Counted from the stretch's first letter, positions 1-11,078 are shown. The stretch: DNA of 64,000 nucleotides from Mastigias papua (GCA_964019165.1 OZ025281.1:5923799-5987798); one strand, 5' to 3'. Numbers and translations: made by a program. The notes: generated by a model from the letters alone, not told the origin.

Positions 1-611
1 TGTGTTTTTGAATGTGATGACGTCAGTGCAATAACCAGCACTTCCTTGCTTCGAAAAGTTTTGAAAGGCGGCCTAACACGAGGTCGACTTTGAAGAGAAA
101 AAACTTGGAATATCTGGGAAAGTACGCAAGTAAGAGCAAAAGTATTTCAGATCATGGGGTTTTACAACATTCTCTACTATATATCAAATTTTAGTTTTGG
201 ACCGAATTTCCCCTTTAAGCCCTAATATAGCCAAACTGCACAGCCTTATGGGAAGTGGACCTTCTTAGCTTTTACGTCAACATAAGCCATCATATTGAAC
301 TTTTCCTGATGTGCGCTAAGCAAGAAGTAGTACCTTTAATAGTAGAATGGTGTAATGCTTACAGGTGAATAGGAGAGAGCTTGTTGCTTTTCTTACATGT
401 TGCATTGTTGAAGTTGTTTTCATATAGTTTTCTGCAGGTGCATTAGCGTACTATTACAATATAAAAACTCCAGGCTTGGCCCAACTATCAAATTTGCAAC
501 AATTACCTTTACTTGTTATAGAAGAAATATTGGGAAAGACACTAGTTTAAATCTTTCATCCAATGACATATTGATTGAATGATTCCTCCATTTTTTGATC
601 ATTGCATAATA
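1..611. other. AT-rich DNA without recognisable gene
   Basis: I see no coding similarity, RNA gene or clear repeat here on either strand. It lies just left of a terminal-inverted-repeat transposon. It could be ordinary intergenic or intronic DNA, or a decayed upstream part of the LINE that resumes to the right of that transposon. Confidence 0.4.
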
Positions 612-1331
612 GGAACTGGTCATTATTAATGCCAGGGACCGGGGTGGAAGGAATAGCAACATTTCCCTAAAAAAATTCATACCCCCACTCATATTTCTAG
701 TGAAAATTTTAGACCCCATCAAAAAGTCTACACAAAATCTCATACCCCGTAAAAAAAGTTATGGGTGACAATAAACAAGTACATCTTTGGAGGTTCACTT
801 CAAAATGGCTCGAAACCTCCTGCAGCAAAAGACAAAATGCACAATTTTTAATGGTCAATTATGGGAAAGAACTGTTTATTGGTTGATTACAAGAATATAC
901 CAGTATGTTTCATGATATTTTGTTGTTGAAATTTAGAAAAAAATCTGAGGAGAAAATAGATTGCAATAAAATGGTAGGAGAACCTTGTGCAAAGCTGGTA
1001 TGCTCAGAAAGTGTATTAAATAAAAATTATTAACTGACTTAGGTAAGAAGAGATATGCCATGTTCCTGCAGTTCTACCTCATCTTATTCTGATAAATCAG
1101 TTGTCCACTTCACAATTCTCATCATTATCACAATCATCATCACATAATTTGGCTAGCACTTCATCTATATCAGAATCCACTATTTTATCTTTCTAAGCTG
1201 GTAGAATATTTGACACCCCAACAATTAATCGTAATTTTAGTTTAGCAACCCAGCATACTAACCATAAATAGTTCCATTCCCCATCTCAATTCCTTCCGCC
1301 CCGGTCCCTGGTATTGATAATTACCAGTCCC
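612..1331. mobile_element. Non-autonomous TIR DNA transposon (MITE-like)
   Basis: A 43-bp imperfect terminal inverted repeat bounds the element. The left TIR (612-654) begins GGAACTGGTCATTATTAATG and the right TIR (1289-1331) is its near-complement, ending ATAATTACCAGTCCC. Both contain the GC-rich core CAGGGACCGGGG or its CCCCGGTCCCTG partner. The 630-bp interior has no long ORF, so it is non-autonomous. I see no clean target-site duplication, so the superfamily is not assigned. It sits immediately upstream of the endonuclease domain of D1 and probably cut that LINE. Confidence 0.7.
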
Positions 1332-1335
1332 TTAT

Positions 1336-2068
1336 GTGGCTCTTCGCTCAAATGTTTTCAATCCTACCTTCCGCTATGACCGTAATATGAATGGCGGTGG
1401 TTTTCTAATATACATTAGGAATGGAGTTCCAGCAAAGCAACTAAAGGACTTTACAACCCCAGGTGATATTGAATGTGGGATAGTAGAAGTAAATTTGCAT
1501 AAAAAGAAGTGGATTTTGTTTGGCATCTATCGTCCCCCATCTCAAAATGCGAGTTATTTTCTTGATGAATAACTCAATAATAATTGGGAAAGCAGTTAAT
1601 CATCATAAGAGTAACTGCGAAAACTTTATTGCCTTAGGTGATTTTAATATAGAGGTAGAGCATGAAGAAATGAACAGCTTCATGGAAACTTTCCATTTGA
1701 AAAATTTAATTCAGGTACCTACTTGTTTTAAGTCCGATAATCCTAAATGCATAGATCTTATTCTTACTAGCAACCATTACTCATTTCAAAACTCTCGTAC
1801 AATGGAAACAGGATTGTCGGACTTTCATTCTATGATAGTAACTATATTAATGTGCGGCTTCGTTAAAAGGGGTCCCACAATAATTCCGTATAGGGATTAC
1901 AAGAAGTTTGATGTAAACACGTTTAGACGTGCACTTAAGGAAAGTCTGAACGAGGTCAACATCCGTTGTATTAATTTTTCTGAATTTAATGAAAGAGTAG
2001 AGACAGTGCTGAATGATCATGCACCTATAAAAAGAAATGCATTCGTGCTTATGACGGTTCCTTCATGA
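1336..2068 (+). pseudogene. APE-type endonuclease domain of LINE D1
   Basis: Two overlapping reading frames carry typical LINE endonuclease blocks. The first has YDRNMNGGGFLIYIRNG and ILFGIYRPPSQ; the second has FIALGDFNIEV, CIDLILTS and a late SDFHSMI block. These match the conserved N/GGG, YRPP, GDFN and SDH motifs of the exonuclease-endonuclease-phosphatase fold that nicks target DNA to prime reverse transcription. A frameshift near 1560 separates the two parts, and the N-terminal third of the domain is missing upstream where the TIR transposon lies. It cannot encode a working enzyme. Confidence 0.75.
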
Positions 2069-3414
2069 CAAAAGCTCTTTGGAAAGCAATATACACTCAC
2101 ACTAACCTCCGTAATAGGTATAATATGAAACGAACCCAAGAAAATTGGAATGTATTTAAGAGACAACGTAACAAGTGTGTGAAAATGTTGTGTCAGGCTA
2201 AAATTGACTATTACAAAAACTTGGATGTCAAATAGTTAATGGATAATCAAAAGCTTTGGAAAATAGTTAAGCCATTATTTTCTGAAAAAATCAAGACTTC
2301 CTCAAAATTAATCTCTTTGTAAACGAGGTACTTGTTACTGATGACAGAGAAGTAGCAGATATATTTAATGAATACTTTATTCTCATAACAGAAGCTCTTG
2401 GAATTCACGAGCCAAACGACATTTTAACGCCTATAGATGGACTTCATGATCCTATTGAGGCAACAATTAAGAAATACAGCTCCCATCCAAGTATAAAACT
2501 TATCTATAGGAATAAAAAATCATCGAATGAATTTGGATTCAATACGGTGGTGACGGAAAGAGTAGCTGTGGAATTACAAAACCAAAAATTAAATAAGGCT
2601 AATCCTGTGGTCAGTATTCCAGAAAAATTTTAAAGGACAATCAAGACATATTTACCAATATGCTACACAAGGTCTTCAACATTAGCATCATCAATGGAAC
2701 TTTTCCTCCAGAACTTAAGATAGGTGAGATAACTCCTGTATACAATGCGAATGATCAGACATTAAAAAAGCAATTATCGTCCAATAACCATCCTATCAGC
2801 AATTTCTAAAATTTTCGAGTGATTAGCGTTTGAGCAAGTCATAGCTTATTCAGAATCCCTCTTATTTCAGTACTTATGTGGATTTTGAAAAGGTTATTAT
2901 ACAAAACAAGCTCTTGTCAGATTTCTTGAGAAGTGTAAGTCAGTTCTGGATAACAAAGGATTCGCAGGAGCAATAATGATGGACCTCTCTAAGCTTTTGA
3001 TTGTTTACATCACGAGTTGCTAATCGCTAAGCTACATGCATACGGCTTTTACCGAATAACCTTAAAACATATCCACATTTACATAACTGAGAGGCAGCAA
3101 CGGGTGAAAATAAATGTCTCATTCAACACTCTGAAATGCTCTTCCTTGGGCGCTCCCTAAGGTTCTGTATTGGGTCCCCTCTTCTTTAATTTTTATATTA
3201 ATGACTTCTTTTTCTTGGTGAAAGATGCTGAGGTCTACAACTATGCAGACGATACTACTATCTTTGTGTGTGGTGCAGAACTTGATCCTATCTTAAAATC
3301 ACTAGAAAACGATGCCTCTCTACTATCCAGTTGGTTTGCAAATAACCATATGAAAATGAATGATGATAAAAGCAATCTACTTGTGCTTGGAAATAAAAGC
3401 GTTGAAGCAACTGT
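2069..3414 (+). pseudogene. Decayed reverse transcriptase core of LINE D1
   Basis: This stretch continues the LINE with many stops and frameshifts. Recognisable pieces are a GSVLGPLFFNFYIND-like palm block around 3150-3200 and the catalytic NYADDTTIFV block near 3238-3265, followed by a MNDDKSNLLVLGNKS block. Reverse transcriptase copies the element RNA at the nicked target. The frame ends at about 3414, where a reversed fragment of another LINE begins, and the same protein resumes at about 3867. Confidence 0.7.
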
Positions 3415-3866
3415 ACATACATATATACATACATACATCATTTATTTCATAATGCAGGTTAGTAGAAAATGGCGGCCTCTAGATGGCCGATGTGGACCTG
3501 CAACTTAACATTGAAAAGATAAAAGGAAAACTTAAAATTTGCAATTTTTTTCTTTAACTTTTGAGGTCAAACCTTAATAATATACAAAGTCGGCACGTCT
3601 GTTTCTTATGCAAACAGTTCCTCTAGAAAAATTTAGATTCCTTAATTTGTCTGCATCTTCTTTAAGTTTTGTCATAAAGATCTCTTTACTATTTACTTGT
3701 TTCACATTGTTCGATATTTCATTCCAAACAAGAATCCCCCTGTAGCTAAAAGTGTATCTTTGGAGTTCCGAGTTCAATCTTGTGACTTCTAATTTCCCTT
3801 CCTTGATTTTTGATTTTCTGAAGTCATTTCCCAGTCACTGTTCATATCCCCCATAGTTCATTTATT
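3415..3866 (-). mobile_element. Reversed 3' fragment of another LINE (E1), nested in D1
   Basis: On the minus strand an open stretch (3777-3574) encodes a typical LINE C-terminus: YTFSYRGILVWNEISNNVK followed by a Lys-rich end and a stop. A 3' UTR follows that ends in ATGTATGT-type short tandem repeats near 3415-3435. The D1 reading frame stops at the left edge and resumes at the right edge, so E1 is a 5'-truncated insertion into D1. Only the last 70-90 residues of the protein are left. Confidence 0.65.
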
Positions 3867-4482
3867 TCCAGTCACCGTAAATATTTCTGGAGGCTCGATA
3901 AAATATGAGGATGACGAGAAGCTCCTTGGAGTGACAATGGACAAAAAATAAAATTACAAAAGTCGTGTCAATAGTCTTTGTAAAAAGCAAGTCAGAAATT
4001 ACATGCATTGGCACGTATATTGACATATATGGAAAAGTCACAGTTAGAATTAACAATGGCCACTTTCATAATGTCCCATTTTAGTTACTGCCCACTTGTG
4101 TGGATGTTTCATGACATCAAATAAAAAAATCAACAAAATTCACGAAAGAGCGTTAAGAATTATAAACAAGGATAGTACTTCTAATTTTCAAGAATTACTT
4201 AGTAAAAGTAACTCAGTGTCTATTCACAAGGGAAATCTACAGCTGCTACTGACTGAAATCTATAAAACAGTACATAACTTAAACCTAACTTTCATGACAC
4301 AAGTATTTAAGGAGAAAGATGTACCATATAACTTTCGTGAAAACAACAGCCATACCTTGCCTAAGACAACTTTGTATGGCCTAGACACCATCAGATATAT
4401 TGGAAAAAAATTATGGCTGACACTGCCAACAGAAATCAATGAGTCCCAATCACTAGAGATTTCAAACAAAAAGTTAAATTAA
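3867..4482 (+). pseudogene. C-terminal region of LINE D1 reverse transcriptase
   Basis: After the nested fragment the plus strand resumes with an EKLLGVTMDKK block (the usual LG motif of the RT thumb region). Blocks near 4060-4130 correspond to the SHFSYCPLVWMFH-type motif, then KINKIHERALRIINKD and KKLWLTLPTEINESQSLE. These are the standard blocks of CR1/L2/Jockey-group LINEs just before the stop. A frameshift near 4060-4095 and internal stops show it is dead. The 3' UTR follows to the (ATT)n tail. Confidence 0.7.
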
Positions 4483-4651
4483 TTAGAAACCTTGATTTGC
4501 AGCTGTAGATTGTGTAAAAATTTTGTTCCAGGCTTAAGTTTCATCTAAGATTAATTGGTTTTAGCTTTAAGTAGTCATATTTATTTTATATAGTTGGCTT
4601 TCATTAGCACGCAGCTGGAAAACAAAGCTAACTTTAAATAAAGACTTTATC

Positions 4652-4671
4652 ATTATTATTATTATTATTAT
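4652..4671. repeat. (ATT)n tail of D1 and landing site of A1
   Basis: About seven ATT units lie between the 3' end of D1 and the first base of the A1 sequence. They can be read both as the simple-repeat tail of the CR1/L2-like LINE and as the microsatellite target of the family A element. Confidence 0.8.
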
Positions 4672-4692
4672 CGTCTGACTGCCAATTTTGTC

Positions 4693-5149
4693 AACAACCA
4701 TTCATTATCCGATCTTGGGAGACGAACTCCTGGATTAACTTCAAAATGATCTGCAAGATACACTCCGGGCATTCCTCAGTCTCACAAAAGCTTTCCTCAA
4801 TCGTTGACTCTTCCTCGCCTAAGTTGTGTACAAGTTTGCAACTCCTCTGATGGATACGGAGTCCTTTTATTCCTTTGCATGATTTACCGCAACAACATTT
4901 AATGCGGGCAATATCGATGCTACAAACAGGAGAATCTTTACCAGTGATAAGAGGGATATTTTCCTCTCCGCACGGAACGGTATTGTTATTACGAACACGT
5001 TGTTTACATCGCCATTGATGTCGGCCTAATGCAACAAACTCCTTTCCACAAAACGAACAAATCGCAAACAAAGCAAAAAGTACAATAATATAAGAGCGGA
5101 CCATGGTTTTTCTTAGTTCCCAATACTGAATTCCGTTGATGAATGCCAA
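4693..5149 (-). pseudogene. Reversed N-terminal fragment of a family A protein
   Basis: Read on the minus strand this encodes a short hydrophobic leader and then CSFCGKEFVALGRHQWRC, a C-x2-C-x9-H-x3-C motif. A second motif follows, CCCGKSCKGIKGLRIHQRSC. These are the two Cys/His motifs at the N-terminus of the intact family A copy A3. In related R2-type LINEs N-terminal zinc motifs bind target DNA; that role is inferred here. The fragment stops after about 150 residues at the left edge and has no RT. The family 5' UTR start, GAGCAGTAGCGC, lies just upstream at about 5224-5208. Confidence 0.75.
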
Positions 5150-5237
5150 ACTGAATAATGAAATCCGGCTAAATAAACGATCTTAAAACAGGAGCCATGC
5201 ACGGTAACGTCTTAGCGCTACTGCTCAATGACATAAA

Positions 5238-5803
5238 CTGACTGCAAATTTTGTCTTCTTCCTGAAACTTTACTTCATGTTGTAGCAGGCTGCAAAGTTT
5301 ACCTTGAACAATGTCGGTACACTTGGCGTCACAACTCTATACTCAATTTTCTAGCCACATCCTTAAAAGTAGTTGAAGGATCTTCAATGTATGCGGACAT
5401 TCCAGGTTTCCCTTCACCTTCCATCATAACCGGAAATGATTTGCGTCCTGACCTACTTCTACATACCAAGGACAACTGTCTTTACATTTTAGAACTCACA
5501 ATTGGTTTTGAGACAAATCTAAACAACAATGCAGAAAGGAAGCACTTGAAATACTCACAACTAGTCTCAGATCTAAGAAGTCAGTACAAATCTGTCACTT
5601 TTGTAAACCTCACCATGAGCTCTCTTGGGATTTACTCAAACTCTTGTTTTTCGTTTCTTGAAATGTGTGACTCCCTCTCTATTGATAACCACCACAAACG
5701 CTTCCTCATTTCTAAGTTATCTACATTTTCAATCCGTACAACCTACTACATCTTCTGCTGTAGAAATAAGCCATGGAACAACCCTGATCTATTCTACCTT
5801 TAA
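5238..5803 (+). pseudogene. C-terminal RLE endonuclease fragment of A1
   Basis: The frame contains TDCKFCLLPETLLHVVAGC (the Cys/His part of the RLE domain), a WRHNS block, then ADIPGFPSP and DLRPDLLLHTKD. An ILELTIGFETNL block and the family ending TTYYIFCCRNKPWNNPDL complete it. RPD and the following E-L-T block match the PD-(D/E)xK nuclease core seen in R2/R4-type LINEs. A frameshift near 5380 separates the Cys/His part from the rest. The RT domain is absent, so this is a truncated dead copy. Confidence 0.75.
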
Positions 5804-6008
5804 TGTTCACTTTTTGTTCCTTGTTTTTTCTTTTTTCTTTTTTTTTATGCAACACTTGTTATTTCCGATTTTTCTCATGTATTGTAACCCAGGCTAGCCA
5901 ATTACAAATTACCTTGTAATAGTGAGAATTGTAATTGTAGTTTAATTGAATGAAATATGACTGTTTCTATTATTATTATTATGTTCAAAAGAACTCTTGG
6001 ACATACGA

Positions 6009-9000
6009 ATGCCATTATTCGTCGAGCAGAGTGAAAGGACGCGCTTTGTACACGATCTACATGTTTAATTTACTATTTACTTCGTTTCGCATTGGACGTT
6101 AATATTCGTCGCTCACTTACAATATACTGATCAGTTGCTGTTAAGTTTCGTTCGTTGGTTTATTCGCTTTTTGCCATTTGTGTTGTTTGTTCGTTTTGTG
6201 GAAATGAATGTCGTTCTTTAGGCCGGCATTCATGACGATGCAAGGAAAAGTTGAAAAGCAGTGAAAATGACGACTCAACTCGACATAAGGGCTCAAGGCA
6301 AGGGAACATGTCTACTAGCAATGAAGATAATTGCGTAACTCCTCAAAATTGTCCCCAGGTTGAATGCTGTTGTGGAAAAATCTGTAACGGTCAGCGCGGT
6401 TTAAAAATGCACCAGCGCAGCTGTCGTGTAGTTCAAGGCCTAGGTGATATCTCAGTCGAAGATACTCGAGATACTTCTGACAATGCTACTGGATTTGCTA
6501 AACCACAATCGTCCAACATAACTGGTAGTATGCCAATTATTAAGCCCGGGATTAAACTTCCAAAAGCCGATTCTCAATGGAAGTCTCCTAATGACTATTT
6601 TCAAATGATGTTGCCAATCTCTATGATCGATCCTTCGAATATCGGAGATGCAATCAACAGAATGAATGGAATTATATATGATTACTTTAAAAATTTTTAT
6701 GGATCTTTGGATAACATACAATTAATGCATAAGAAAGAATTGAAATTATGTTTACGGACATTAAAAAGGAATCAGGCCCCATGCAATGAAGTTCAATACG
6801 TTTCACGGCTTCTACGATCGAAGATAAATAAGTCTGATGCTGTTACAATTACTATTTCAAAAGTCGATGAACAGATTAAAAGAAATTTTTGGAGTTATAT
6901 AAAACACAGCTTTGACAATAAGAATGCGCTCTTGCCTACATTCACAGCCTCATCTTGCACTGACTTCTTTAGTAAGTTCTTTTCTGCCATTAACCCTTTA
7001 GCAACGTTCATAATTCCAAGCTGGATTCCTTCTCTCTCTCAGCCTTCTACTCCGTATGATCTTTCTCCTCCAACATACCAGCAAATACCAAAAGTCATCC
7101 GAAGGATTAAAGCTTCCGGTTCTCCTTGCCCTCTTGATAAAATCTCAATCATTCCATACAAAATATGCCCTTACATCAGGTCTTTTATCACTGAAGTTAT
7201 AAGAGTTATTTGGCTATCCCGTGAGGTTCCTGACGAGTGGAAAAGTGCATGTACGATATTGATTCATAAAAAGGGCGAAACCTCTGAACCAGCCAATTTT
7301 AGACCAATAACATTAGAGAGTGTTCCACTGAAAATTCTGACATCATGTATAAGAGATTCTATGTTTACTTTCTAATCCAACAATGGGTACTTAGAGCACC
7401 ATATTCAAAAGGGACTTCTTCCTAAACTCTCAGGTACTTTTGAACACACTGCACAAATGGCTAATATAATCAACAAAGCCAGAATTAAACAACGGTCTCT
7501 GGTCATAACCTTGCTTGATCTCAAAAATGCCTTTGGTGAAGGTCATCATAACATGATTCCAGCTGTGCTATCATACCACCACATTCCTGATGAAATACAA
7601 TACTTGATTCGCAGTCTTTATACTGATTTTCACACTTCAATTGTAACTGATAGCTACCAAACACCATTTATTAAAGTTGGTCGAGGTGTTTTCCAGGGGG
7701 ACTGTCTTAGCCTATTAACTTTCAACCTTTGCTTCAATACATTCATCCACTATATTTCTAATCAGAAATTCAATCAATTTGGCTTTTCTCTTGACTCCCT
7801 TTGCCCTGTCCACTGGCTTCAATTCGCAGACGATGCTGCCGTTATAACTGGTCTTGAAAAAGAAAACCAAGTGCTTCTCAATCATTTCTCTCGATGGTGC
7901 ACATGGGCAGGAATGGTAATTAGAGTTGATAAATGTTCAACTTTTGGTATAAAGAAGGCTTCAACTTCCTCTACACAATTTCTTCCGAAACTCATCATAA
8001 ATAACGTTCTTGGTCCCTCAGTTGACAATGGCAAATCAGTTAGGTATTTAGGCTGATATCTCAATTTCAGCATGAATAACCTACAGCATATGTCTGATCT
8101 CCTTCATATAACTAATACTCTTATGACTAAAATCAATGATCTACCTTGTCATCCAAAAAACAAGCTCCTCATCTATCATCGCTTTCTGCTATCTAAAATC
8201 TCATGGAATTTAACTGTCGCCGATATTTCTAAAACTTGGATAGTTGAAAACCTTGACAGCATTGTCTCCAAATACATTAGGCAATGGCTTGAGCTCCCCA
8301 TAAGTGCCACTCTGAGTAGTCTTATTATTAATAAATCGAAATATGGTATGAGCCTTGTTCTTCCTTCCACAAAGTTTGTGCAATGCCAGACAACTATTAG
8401 GAATGGTTTGAAATCGTCTCCCAGCCATGATATTGTAAATCTTTGGAATGAAGCAAGCCATCACACCAATATCCAATACGATCAATATCTCTATATACTA
8501 AGTAGAAATACTAAGCATGCACTAAAGGCCATCCAGACTCACCATGAAGACAGAGTTCGTAATGAGCTTCTGTCACAGGGATTTGTGATCTCATCCATCC
8601 TTAAATACTCACTCTCACAAACTTCTTCTATGTGGTCTAGAGTTCAGCAAAAGTTGCCGAAAAACATTTTCAATTTTACTATTAAATACCTAAATAACAC
8701 CCTGGCTACTAGAAAAAACCTTCATACATGGTCTCTCGCCCAGTCACCATCTTGCTCTTTCTGTTTGCAAAATGAAACTTTGCAGCATATAGTATCAAGC
8801 TGCAAAAGCTATCTCGACCATGGACGATACAATTGGAGGCACGATTCAGTTCTCGTGTGTCTTTCAAAAAGTTTTACATATTTCCCTGAATGGTCTATTT
8901 ATGCTGATTTACCTTCATTTCTAAAACCAAGCTTGATTAGTGGGGATACACTTAGACCGGATCTCATCTTGCATAATAAAAATAAGAATATTTTATACAT

Positions 9001-9567
9001 CCTTGAACTTACGGTTGGTTTTGAGAGTAATCTCGAGTTCAACAGTGACCGTAAGTTGAATAAATATAAGTCCCGTGTTCTCTCTCTATCGTCTTCATAT
9101 AATGCGGTACACTTTGTGAATGTTTCAATGAGCGCTATAGGAGTATTGGATAATTCGTGTCATTCACTGGTCAAGATGATGAAAGACTTGGACATGTCAG
9201 AGACCCTTCACCATCATATAATTTCGAAGATCATGAACATATCTATTCGCTGTACTTATTATATATTTTGCTGCCGAAACAAAGACTGGTCTAATCCAGA
9301 CTTAATGGACTTCTAACAATGACTTATATTTCTATCTGTTTCATTTTCCTGTTCTTTTTCACTCTCGTTTGTCTTTTTGTTCAACGTTTTTTTTTCATTA
9401 TTATTATCATTATTATTATTTATTCATTTTTAGTACTATCATTTCCGTTTTATTGTTAACACATTATCTACCCAAGTTGAAAGAGCCAATTTTACACTGC
9501 CTTTAATTAGTGAGGTGTACAATTGTACTTTAATTGTTATGAAAGAATGAAGATGTTTTGAGAAAAA
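6009..9567 (+). mobile_element. Full-length family A RLE retrotransposon A2
   Basis: The element begins close to the family 5' motif GTCGAGCAGAGTG (about 6020) and ends in the family 3' box (TTAGTGAGGTGTACAATTG at about 9507) plus an A-rich end. It is flanked by a 28-bp direct repeat with two mismatches (5981-6008 and 9568-9595), starting ATGTTCAAAAGAACT. This is a clear long target-site duplication that is not microsatellite. The body closely resembles A5 on the other strand at 38179-41800. Confidence 0.85.
6143..9316 (+). pseudogene. Family A RT-RLE protein, one frame with point stops (A2)
   Basis: The whole protein lies in one frame of about 1058 codons. The start ATG is replaced by AAG. 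A Trp codon in the first Cys/His motif is TGA, a Leu codon is TAA at 7373-7375, and an Arg codon is TGA at 8054-8056. There is also a 9-codon in-frame loss near 6720 and a small in-frame gain near 8490, both relative to A5. Domains in order: CCCGKICNGQRGLKMHQRSC motif, RT with FRPITLES, LLDLKNAFGEGHH, GRGVFQGDCLS and FADDAAV, then the RLE with CSFCLQNETLQHIVSSC, WRHDS, RPDLIL and LELTVGFE. Lack of frameshifts suggests recent insertion. Confidence 0.85.
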
Positions 9568-10041
9568 ATGTTCAAAAGAACTATTGGACAAACGACGCGT
9601 TGTCTGGGATTTCTTATTCGCATGTCCCTTTTGTAATCATAAATTTTGTCAAAACTGTGTAGTCTTCGAGATATAAATGTTTGTAGACTATTGCATTGGT
9701 TTAATTGTAAGTAAATAGGCTAAAGTAAATAGGCAGCTATCAACAATGTTCCCTAGTCATAAAGTTCCATTGACTCTACAAGTTTGATCCTCAAATTTGC
9801 GACCTTGAAAGACAGATCTACGTCAAGTAGTTAATATTTTCTCAATAGCACGCAGATGAAGGATTTTTTGTAATTCTTTGACATGTATGAATTAGTGCAC
9901 AACTTGCGAGAAAATCAATATGCATGTACTTATAAGAGTAAAATGAAATAGGCTTGTCACCATATGTTCAAAAACTTTCGGTCATCCTGAGGATGACATT
10001 TTCTATCCACATTACTAACTGAAAACTACCCTTTCTCTAAG
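9568..10041. other. Probable host intronic or intergenic DNA
   Basis: After the right target-site duplication of A2 the sequence matches none of the elements in the window and shows no coding similarity that I recognise. Because two candidate MAM-domain exons follow on the plus strand, this may be intron or upstream DNA of the same host gene. Confidence 0.35.
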
Positions 10042-10074
10042 TCCATTTTCCTTTGGCAAGAAGTAAAGCTGAGG
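10042..10074 (+). CDS. Candidate host exon, MAM-domain beta strand (SIFLWQEVKLR)
   Basis: A 33-bp open segment is bounded by a pyrimidine-rich acceptor (CTACCCTTTCTCTAAG) and a donor (GGTATGT, cutting after AGG). It encodes 11 residues including W-Q-E-V-K-L, which resembles the W-x-x-V-x-L strand of MAM domains. The phase-0 donor matches the phase-0 acceptor of the next candidate exon at 10393. MAM domains are extracellular adhesion modules of membrane or secreted animal proteins. Microexons are easy to over-call, so support rests on the join with the next exon. Confidence 0.4.
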
Positions 10075-10392
10075 GTATGTCATTGTATACTTATAAGTTT
10101 GTAAGTATGTAAGCTTCATTGCTTTTTCTCAAAAGTACATCAAAGTCAGAATAACCTCGAATTTATAGACATGACCTGATGTCTAATTTTTCTCCTGCTT
10201 TGTCTTATAGATTTTTACCTTATTGCGCCTGAGCTTGATGGTTTTTATGAATAAACGTGATACTTTGTATGGATTTAGAGTCATAATTTCAGTTAAAATG
10301 TATATACAGTTGGCTAGAGCAGATAACTGAATTAATATAGCCTTCAAGGTGCTCCATAGGCAATATAACAACTTGTTTACTTTGCATTTAAG

Positions 10393-10490
10393 CCTGATAT
10401 TCAAGGATATGAAGATATTCAGATTCGGTTTACAGCAAAGAGAGGCCACCGTTCACTGAGTTCCATTGGGATCGATGATATCCAGTTCGG
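10393..10490 (+). CDS. Candidate host exon, C-terminal part of a MAM domain
   Basis: The 98-bp segment follows an acceptor TTTGCATTTAAG and ends at a strong donor GGGTAAGT. It encodes [13 protein letters not shown] followed by [19 protein letters not shown]. The pattern I-x-F-x-A-x-R-G, six or so residues, then I-x-I-D-D-I is the hallmark end of MAM domains. Joined in frame to the exon at 10042-10074 it gives W-x-x-V-x-L plus this block in the right order. The upstream half of the domain and the exon after the donor (which must be phase 2) are not identified; repeats begin about 230 bp downstream. It could be a live gene with long repeat-filled introns or a relic. Confidence 0.55.
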
Positions 10491-10983
<493 letters not shown>

Positions 10984-11005
10984 AGTGAAAGTGCGAGACA
11001 ATAAC

Positions 11006-11078
11006 CGACCCGAGCGGGATTCGAACTCGCGACCCCTGACTTTGTACGTCGGTGCTCTACCAACTGAGCTATCGGGCC
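11006..11078 (-). tRNA. tRNA-like SINE head, left copy
   Basis: On the minus strand a 73-nt cloverleaf-like unit starts GGCCCGATAGCTCAGTTGG (A box) and contains GTTCGAATCC (B box), with a 7-bp acceptor stem closed by a G-T pair. The anticodon loop reads GTACAAA, which would give anticodon ACA. Mismatches occur in the anticodon stem and T stem, and the head continues into a shared non-tRNA tail. It is therefore better seen as a SINE head than a working tRNA gene. Confidence 0.6.

Larger units (their letters stand above)
1332..4671 (+). mobile_element. CR1/L2-like non-LTR retrotransposon D1 (decayed)
   Basis: Plus-strand LINE remnant containing, in order, an apurinic-type endonuclease, a reverse transcriptase with a YADD box, and a C-terminal tail. 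It is broken by frameshifts and stops, by a reversed LINE fragment at about 3415-3866, and probably at its 5' side by the TIR transposon at 612-1331. Its 3' end is AAATAAAG followed by an (ATT)n tail (4652-4671), as is usual for CR1/L2-type elements that end in short tandem repeats. Family A element A1 starts directly after this tail. The family call is from domain order and motifs only. Confidence 0.75.
4672..5980 (+). mobile_element. Family A RLE retrotransposon A1, 5'-truncated and rearranged
   Basis: The plus-strand part carries the C-terminal endonuclease and 3' UTR of family A and ends in (ATT)n at about 5969-5981. Its left edge begins at the codons for SDCQFC right after an (ATT)n tract. 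It is then interrupted by a reversed piece (about 4693-5237) holding the N-terminus and 5' UTR of a family A element. An 18-bp direct repeat with one mismatch (4675-4692 and 5238-5255, CTGACTGC-AATTTTGTC) brackets the reversed piece. This looks like a complex 5' junction or a later insertion. Confidence 0.75.

Noticed and set aside
4672..5980. Simple LINE-1-style twin-priming inversion for A1
   Set aside because: The reversed piece reaches the element's 5' UTR and is bracketed by an 18-bp repeat, which plain twin priming does not predict; kept open as a complex junction.
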